A DNA stretch of 64,000 bases from the NCBI GenBank assembly GCA_034190945.1, contig CM067222.1, forward strand, positions 40,537,829 to 40,601,828. Reading direction: 5' to 3'. Position 1 is the stretch's first letter. The number at the start of each line of letters is the position of its first letter. Source of the DNA: Octodonta nipae (taxonomy: Eukaryota > Arthropoda > Insecta > Coleoptera > Chrysomelidae). Both the position numbers and the translations under genes were made by a program. Below are positions 57,561 through 64,000 of the stretch, in pieces. The notes under the pieces were generated by a model, which saw only the letters and a program-made list of their open reading frames with translations, had not been told where the DNA came from and did no database searches.

Positions 57561-59364
57561 AACTTTATAAATTTCAAATTATCAGGTAAAACGTCCATGA
57601 TTTGATAAAATCTCATAGGTATAAAAAAAATTCAAATTTTGTATGTTCTAAATATAAATTTTTACAATTTTTTGCATGGAGCTCATAGATGCATTTATAC
57701 ATATTGTTTCGAATCCTTTTCAACAAAAAGTGTAGTCGACATATTGCAGAAAGTCGCACAAAATATCTACTCAGCTTGATATTAATTGATGTAAGTAAAA
57801 TTCTGATATTCTGAAATTCTTATATTGCTATTAGCTGTAATATCGAATTGCATGTCTACCGTTGAAATGATTACCAGTTACAAGCCTGCAGAATATTAAT
57901 TTAAATACAACAAATTAAAGTCATATGCCGAAAATTGGTCCTTAATTATTTGTGAACATCAAAAGTTTAACAGCAGTTTCAGTATAGAGTGAAAGACAGT
58001 ATTAAAAAGAGGAGGCTTTAATAAAAATTTGTACAAACAAGGCGAAAACCTCCCGCATTTCTTTATACCACCTAATGATACTTTTAATGATTATAAATTA
58101 TTCTTTGAAAACAATAACTCCTTACTTTATCCTTAAGACGACCATTTCTCAATATCAATTTTCAGCGTCAGCTGCTATATTTATATAAATCATAGAAATC
58201 GATAAAGCAGCCAAGCTGACGCTTCAAATGGTTTGAAATTTTAACAATTAATTAATATAAATTTTATTGAAAGGCTGTCGCTGACAAACTCACCCTAACG
58301 GTGGAAAACAATGTTCCAATATTGTTGGATAAAATTAATTTTTCCTTTTAATTAAAAACAAACCAAAACGGTGGAAACGTCCTACCAAATGGAAAATGCG
58401 GAAACTGCGTGACTTATGAAGTATGTTGTGAAAAAATTTATAAAATCTAATTTTCCAAATGAGGTTCAGTAAATTTATTTAGCTCTCAACATCAGATTAC
58501 TAGCAAACCGAGGGAAAACGTCTTTAATGAGAGAAACAAAACTTTAATAAGAATTTTCACGATCTGCTCTTATCGTACACAAAACATTAACAAGATAAAA
58601 GAAAAACCTTGCTTGTTTTCTGTTTTCTCGACGAAGAAATGAAAAATTCACAGTTTATAGCCCATTATTCTAAACATTGCTGAGGCCTTTGATTTCTTGG
58701 TGGATAAAACTCTCTTTGTTAAAATTTATAGCGGCACCATATTTTTCGCATCATCGTGGGATAAAGCACTCGTTTTCGTTTAGAAAATTGGGTAGTTGAA
58801 ATAAATATTAAAGTTAGTTGAAATTATTATTTATTATGAAACAAAGCCGCAATCGACATGTGTCAAAGTCAGTATACCCAACAGGCAAGGCAAACGTTAA
58901 GAACAAAAAATGTAAAAAAATGTCTTAGAATTGAATACCTGGGAAACAGAAATAAATATATAAAAAAGACTAACACTGAATATGCAATTGATAATGAATA
59001 CGGCAGCGCCTAGTGATGATATTATTGCCCACATAATGGAGATAAAGTAGATACCATATTGGAAAATCTTATTGTTTAACTTCTCAAATCAGGAATTACA
59101 TAAAAAAAAACAACAGCTAAGAAATACTCCGAAAAACTGATCAAAATTTATTACAGGACAAGAACAGCAGTTGAGAAATTCTGAATGACGAAGAAAAATA
59201 AACCCAAGTTAGAATCATCAATTAGAACTTTGATTGCTTTCTACAAAATTGTACAAATACTACGTACTATCTAATATAATCATTGATGAAGGTTTCAGGA
59301 GGACATTGTGAGCATTATATTTACTTTACGTAACGCTGCTACAATATTCTGTAGGTACCTACCT
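57561..59364. other. No gene seen; one imperfect hairpin
   Basis: AGCGTCAGCTGCT at about 58,166 and AGCAGCCAAGCTGACGCT at about 58,206-58,223 form an imperfect palindrome. Nothing else recognised. Confidence 0.45.
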
Positions 59365-59719
59365 GTTTCATTTCAAAACTAACCACCCAAAATAACTTTT
59401 AAAATATCTTTAAAAGAAAAAAAACCTTAATTTATATCTACGGGGGGACACATTTTAAACGTATTGGTCACCCTGGAGTTTCAACCCCTACACGGGTGTG
59501 AATATCACTTCTAAAAGTTTAAATACATAGAGGTATCATGTGATACCTGTTTTTAAAGTTCTCTTTTCTGTCAATCTTTTGACACATCATTTTTTAAAAT
59601 CAGATTATTTTTTACATTTTAACTTTCTAATTAAAATAATTATTATTTACATGGTATTTAAATTATTAATATAGTATTAGCGTTACAATTACCTTGCATT
59701 TAAATTAAATGCTGAAAAT

Positions 59720-60470
59720 GTCCGCCATTGTTTGTAAGACAATGGTAAAGTCGCTTTTCGAATTCCGCCCACACTTTTTGAAGCGTCCATTATTCTACGC
59801 CTAAGTTCAGGAATATCACGAGTTTGAGTTGTATACATCACAGATTTTAGATGTCCCCATAAAAAAAATCAAGCGGCGTTAGGTTGAGTGATCTTGCTGG
59901 CCATTCTATAGCGCCCCTTCTTCCAATCCATTTATATGGACATGCCAATTTCGTACAGGCATAATGTGGAGGTGCTCCTTCCTGTTGAAAAAATAGGTTT
60001 TTCTCGTTTAACAACAAAGTGCCATCATGATCTATTTGGTTTTCTAAACATTCAGTTATAAGGGGATTTATCACATTTTGCTAATAACTCCAAAGACAAT
60101 TCCGCAGTTAAATATTCTACCACGAATAAAAGACCAATAATTTTATTTCCGAGCATTCCGGCCCATAATTTGTTTTTTTGAGGATTTTGGTTGTGCTATT
60201 CCCGAAAAACTTGTAGATTGGTATTGTCCCAGTATCTACAATTATGTTTTTTGACCAATACATTTAAAAGATATCATGATTCGCCAGAAAAACAAATATT
60301 TTAAATAAATGTAGGGTCTGCATTTGCCCTTTGAGTCATTAGTTCACAGAATTCTACCTTTCTGTCATAATGATCCTTAGCAAGCTGTTATAAAAGCTGT
60401 ATTTTGTTGAAAAAGAATTCATTTTGCCGTAACGTTTAATGCACAGAGCCGACGGAGATATTTGTTAACG
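59720..60470 (-). pseudogene. Mariner-like transposase, catalytic residues changed
   Basis: Reading the - strand: VEFCELMTQRANADPTFI, then FSGES where the first catalytic aspartate is expected (normally FSDES), HNCRYWDNTN, NKLWAGMLGNKIIGLLF, the frame 60,074-59,847 with FFQQEGAPPHYA where the second aspartate would be (Glu here), WIGRRGAIEWPARS and LTPLDFF with the third aspartate kept, then HLKSVMYTTQTRDIPELRRR. Stops and frameshifts throughout. Two of three catalytic acids are lost or changed. Confidence 0.85.
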
Positions 60471-60561
60471 TGGGTGGAGTCTTTTGGTATTGATGTTTGA
60501 AGATTCGTGGCAAAATGACCTAAAATGTCAACATGTGCAGTTTCAGTTAAAACTACTATTC

Positions 60562-61146
60562 TTTTGTCTATTCATGGATTTTCTCTCCTCCAAATTTTTT
60601 CCTGTAACAGATAAGTATTTAAAAATTGTATATGTAGAACAAAGTGTAGTAAGGCAATTTCGTAAAATTGCCTGGATTACTGGCTGTCTGTACAGAGATT
60701 CTTCCTCTCAGTTTTTCTGAGAGAAAGAGATGTCTATAAAATGATCAATCAGTATTCCTGTATATAAGTAATGTATTGTATATTGTGTAATTCTTATCTG
60801 TGTATGGAGACGTTTCAACTCCGAGTCTGGAGTCGTTGTCAATCGTTTAGTGTTGTTTTCGAGGTTTTTTTCTAAAAAAATTCGCTTTGATTTTGAATTT
60901 ATTGTTTGTCAAAAATTTGACACTGACAATTTTCTCAGTTTTTAGGAAGGAATACTGGTTGATCATTTTATAGACATCTCTTTCTCTCAGAAAAACTGAG
61001 AGGAAGAATCTCTGTACAGACAGCCAGTAATCCGGACAATTTTACGAAATTGCCTTACTACACTTTGTTCTACATATACAATTTTTAAATACTTATCTGT
61101 TACAGGAAAAAATTTGGAGGAGAGAAAACCCATGAATAGACAAAAT
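60562..61146. mobile_element. Inverted-repeat element F, copy 2 (foldback)
   Basis: Arms 60,562-60,758 (197 bases) and 60,949-61,146 (198 bases) are near-identical inverted copies, with a loop of 190 bases. The loop holds the - strand module GACAACGACTCC..GGAGTTGAAACGTC (60,808-60,843). Sequence beyond the right arm (to about 61,185) also belongs to the family, as seen at 31,068. Confidence 0.88.
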
Positions 61147-61780
61147 AATTCAAGACCTCCTCAACAATCTTTTCGAAATTACTACGATTCTTGACAATTT
61201 TATTGCCCATACTTCCAGATTTTTAAAATTAATGAACTAAATGCAACACATACTGATACTCAACATTTTTTCGGGATGTCTCTGATGAAAAACATGACAA
61301 GTTCTGTGTGCACAGTACTGTTCTTCCCCATAAATAAAAAATATTTCAATTCTTTCTTGTAAATAATAAAGCATTGTCGAAATAACTAATACTAATAATA
61401 AATTGTTTACATTTACAGTCGCAAATATTTTTCACAAACATTTAAAGCTTTTTTCTTGTTTATACTCATGATTTTTTTCAATTGCAATTTAATATTTTTA
61501 TTGTTAAGGATTCTAGGTCATTACTCTGTAAAAAATAAATTGTTTTAAAAAAATGGTATGTCAAAAGATTGACTATTAAAAAGAGGTATTACATGATGAT
61601 GATGATTGTATTTAAACATGTAGAAGTGATATTCACCCCCGCTTAGGGGTTGAAACTGCAGGGTGATCGAGGCGTGTAAAATGTGCTCCCCATAAATATA
61701 AATTAACGTTTTTTTGTCTTTTTCTCTTAAAGATCTTTTAAAAGCTATTTTGGTGGTTACTTTTGAAAAAGCCCTCTATA

Positions 61781-62888
61781 AAAGTTTATGTAGGAAAACC
61801 TTTTGAGGGTCCTGCTTAAGAGAAGAATGATTTAACAGGCATTGTTTTACGCCTAGATTAAACAGAATGTAACATGTGATAATTTCAGTATTTGTTGGTA
61901 CAACTAAAAAATTAAAAGAGAACTTTCACTGTAAATGTCAAAATGCCGTAATTTACAGATCATGAAAATAAAAATTTTATTTCAAAGGAGGTGCTGATAA
62001 TATAAACAAAGTATATGGAACTGTCAAAGTAGTGAGAATTCAAGGTGCTTTGAAAAAAAAATTTAAATATGTGCTGTCACTTATAAGTTTGTATTCGCCA
62101 TTGTACGTAAATTTGGTCAAAACTAAAAATAAACATCATTTTATATTGTCAAGCAACAATAACAACAGATCAAAAAAGGTGTCTGATAATTTTGTGTGTT
62201 AATTTGAAGACATCTGTAAGCTGTTTTTCTAATTACAGCAAAGGAAGTGTGAAAAAAGCTAAAAAAATTGCCTGTTTTCTTCAGTTGTGTTAACAAAAGT
62301 GGTAGAAAACAATTGTGTAATCCCAATATTGCTCCATAACGGAATCAACAATGCAACGCTAAACAAAGTATACTAACGGTGGCAAGTTATATTTCTACGG
62401 AAATGCTTGTAAATCATGGATCAAAAAAGTTTCCTAGTTTTAACAGATCTGTGAAATTGATGTTGACGTTACTGCTATGGACTATGTTGATACACCTAGA
62501 AAGTCTGGAGTAGTAGTTGACGATTACTTTCGTTGAAATTTGAACATACTTTGAACAACACATTAAAATATTCCAAAAAGTTATGACTATTTCGTGATAT
62601 GCATAACGCCAAAGCTTCATCAAACAATCTGCAGTCATATAGGTCAATTCTGCTCACAATATAAAATTAGCTTAGGATTGTTCGCAGGGAAAAAGAAACA
62701 GTATCTGTGCATCTGGATTGAAGTACAAATTTGAAAAAATTTAATGTTTGAAAAAGTAGCGAGCATACATAATACTGCATCGAAAATGTTTAAAATCATT
62801 TTTATATATAACAAATATCTAAACTTATGCATAATTTCAATTAACAGTACTGATATAAAATAAAATATACATTTATTTTCAAAAATAT
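61781..62888. other. No gene seen
   Basis: AT-rich with short chance frames on the - strand. Confidence 0.45.
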
Positions 62889-63211
62889 TTTAAAGAAATT
62901 TCCCTAAGCAGGCACTGGTTTCATTCAAGTATGATATCGATCGCTTTTAGGACAAAAAAATGATCTCGAAATGGCTCGCCAGCTGTAGAACTGAGAGTTT
63001 TCGATGCTGGTTTTAAAAGGAGCGACCCATAATCGCGGTAGTTAGTTAGTGCAATGAAGAGCTTATGTAGAATTGTTATTGTGACATATGTAGAATTGTG
63101 ATTGTGATATTCGAATCAGCTTTTGTATATATTTCATGTAATTAAAAGTTCTAGAACGTGGTAGTGAATATTAGTTTTTAAATTTTAATTGAACCCACGG
63201 AGTATATAACA
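62889..63211 (+). repeat. 5' LTR of gypsy G copy 3
   Basis: Starts TTTAAAGAAATTTCCCTAAG (TGTAACG of copy 2 altered to TTTAAAG) and ends AGTATATAACA. 323 bases. A GTAGAATTGTGATTGTGA segment near 63,067-63,110 is partly duplicated relative to the other LTRs. The TATA position reads TTTTAAAAGG. Confidence 0.88.
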
Positions 63212-63213
63212 AA

Positions 63214-63228
63214 TTTGGTGATCAGAAG
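63214..63228 (+). other. Primer-binding region of gypsy G copy 3
   Basis: TTTGGTGATCAGAAG directly after the LTR, same core as in copies 1 and 2. Confidence 0.65.
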
Positions 63229-63279
63229 TGCAGGATTAAGTGAAATTAAAATCGTATTTTGATTTAAGAAACCCGAAGT

Positions 63280-64000
63280 ATGAGACAAACCGACGCAACT
63301 ACCAAAAAAATTGTCAAACAGGTTACGGAGGGATTAGATGAAAAAATAACTCAGATTCTGGAAAAACGGGACAAGAAGGAGAAACAACATCAAGAAGAAA
63401 TCCAGCAAAGGTTACTAAAATCTTTTGATGAAAAACGTAAAATAGAATTAGAAAATCTTGTCACTACGATGAAAAGCGAACAGCAAAATCTAGTTTCCAC
63501 GATGAAAAGTGAACAACACAATTTAATTGAGAGATTATTCTCGAAATTTGTAGAAAGACAAGATCAAACTTAATTAAAACGACAAAATGATTTTAAAGTA
63601 ACTCAAGAGAAAAGACAACTGCAGTTTGAACAATTAATGCAAATAGTATGGCAAGTTAATGACACAGTGAATGAACGAATGCAAATAGTAAAATCAAACA
63701 TAAGAGAAATAAACGACGACATAAAGGTCCTAAAATGGTGGCTTCTCTTGAAACCAAAGTCATGACATCGATTCCATCCAGAACCAGGTGAAATTTGAAC
63801 TTTTACCTGGCTGTGGATGCCAGGTAAAAGTTGAAATCAGTTCAATTAAAGACGCAGTACACAGTGAAGTACAAGATAAAGTGGAAACAGCAATTAAAAA
63901 ATAACAACAATATTTACAGAGAGGGAAATACGAGCACACCGTGAGTACCAAAGGTTCCTTTAGTAAGCCACCCACATTTGATGGCAGTTCATCTTGGCCC
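63280..64000 (+). pseudogene. Gypsy G copy 3, Gag N-terminal coiled-coil region
   Basis: Opens at a real ATG (63,280) about 70 bases after the LTR, giving the best view of the family's Gag start: MRQTDATTKKIVKQVTEGLD, then EEIQQRLLKSFDEKRKIELE and repeated TMKSEQQNLVS segments. A stop at 63,571-63,573 follows ERQDQT; the charged region resumes (QLQFEQLMQIVWQVNDTVNE). A local inverted duplication lies at 63,798-63,832. The capsid start SKPPTFDGSSSW closes the window. Confidence 0.85.

Larger units (their letters stand above)
59365..61780 (-). mobile_element. Mariner-like element copy B with an inserted foldback
   Basis: Left end TTTCAAAACTAACCACCCAA (about 59,370) and right end GGTGGTTACTTTTGAAAAAG (about 61,750-61,770) are inverted, and the similarity extends inward (CTTTTAAAATATCTTTAAAAG; GGTTTCAACCCCTA against AGGGGTTGAAACTG; AATCAGATTATTTTTTACA). 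Between them lies a - strand transposase remnant, and inside that element an independent foldback at 60,562-61,146. Confidence 0.75.
62889..64000 (+). mobile_element. Gypsy (Ty3) family G copy 3, runs off the window
   Basis: Plus-strand copy with 5' LTR, primer site and gag. The rest lies beyond position 64,000. Preceded by ATAT at 62,885-62,888. Confidence 0.9.

Overview
The window looks like an intergenic or heterochromatin-like stretch of an insect nuclear genome. It is AT-rich and I found no host gene I can name in 64 kb. Almost everything recognisable is a transposable element, mostly old and broken. An errantivirus-type provirus with an env gene, gypsy LTR elements, Penelope-like elements (PLEs) with GIY-YIG domains, mariner-like transposase remnants, a LINE and several foldback repeats all point to an insect. 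I cannot name the species.

Layout. 1-2.1 kb: AT-rich repeats and one unidentified coding-like remnant (- strand). 2.13-4.26 kb: two 5'-truncated PLE copies joined head to head. 4.27-4.54 kb: solo LTR of gypsy family G (my label). 4.8-11.2 kb: errantivirus-like provirus on the - strand (3' LTR, env, pol, gag) with no recognisable 5' LTR. 14.42-21.35 kb: a DNA element with AGGGTTCCGTA terminal inverted repeats and an internal array of ~240-285 bp degenerate tandem units, split by a complete but dead gypsy G copy (14,615-19,713). 23.4-24.9 kb: PLE-like terminal fragments. 28.06-28.73 kb: third PLE. 29.4-34.3 kb: mariner-like remnants, foldback repeat and more PLE-like ends. 36.3-36.8 kb: foldback MITE. 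37.7-38.7 kb: 5'-truncated LINE. 38.8-41.3 kb: long degenerate repeat zone. 43.4-44.1 kb: PLE terminus, TA tract and hairpin MITE. 46.3-48.2 kb: decayed second-family PLE. 49,272-54,817: second complete gypsy G copy. 56.8-57.6 kb: inverted partner of a repeat at 26.8-27.4 kb. 59.4-61.8 kb: mariner-like element carrying an inserted foldback. 62,889-end: third gypsy G copy, + strand, running out of the window.

The strongest structural results are these. Four independent gypsy G insertions all sit in ATAT target sites. A nested insertion can be ordered in time. Several otherwise unrelated repeats carry the same short module, CTGANGA - short hairpin - GAAAC(G), which resembles the hammerhead-ribozyme core reported for PLEs and often lies next to a long (TA)n tract. 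Boundaries marked approximate were read by eye. Start codons of broken reading frames are nominal, because several long frames open only at TTG.
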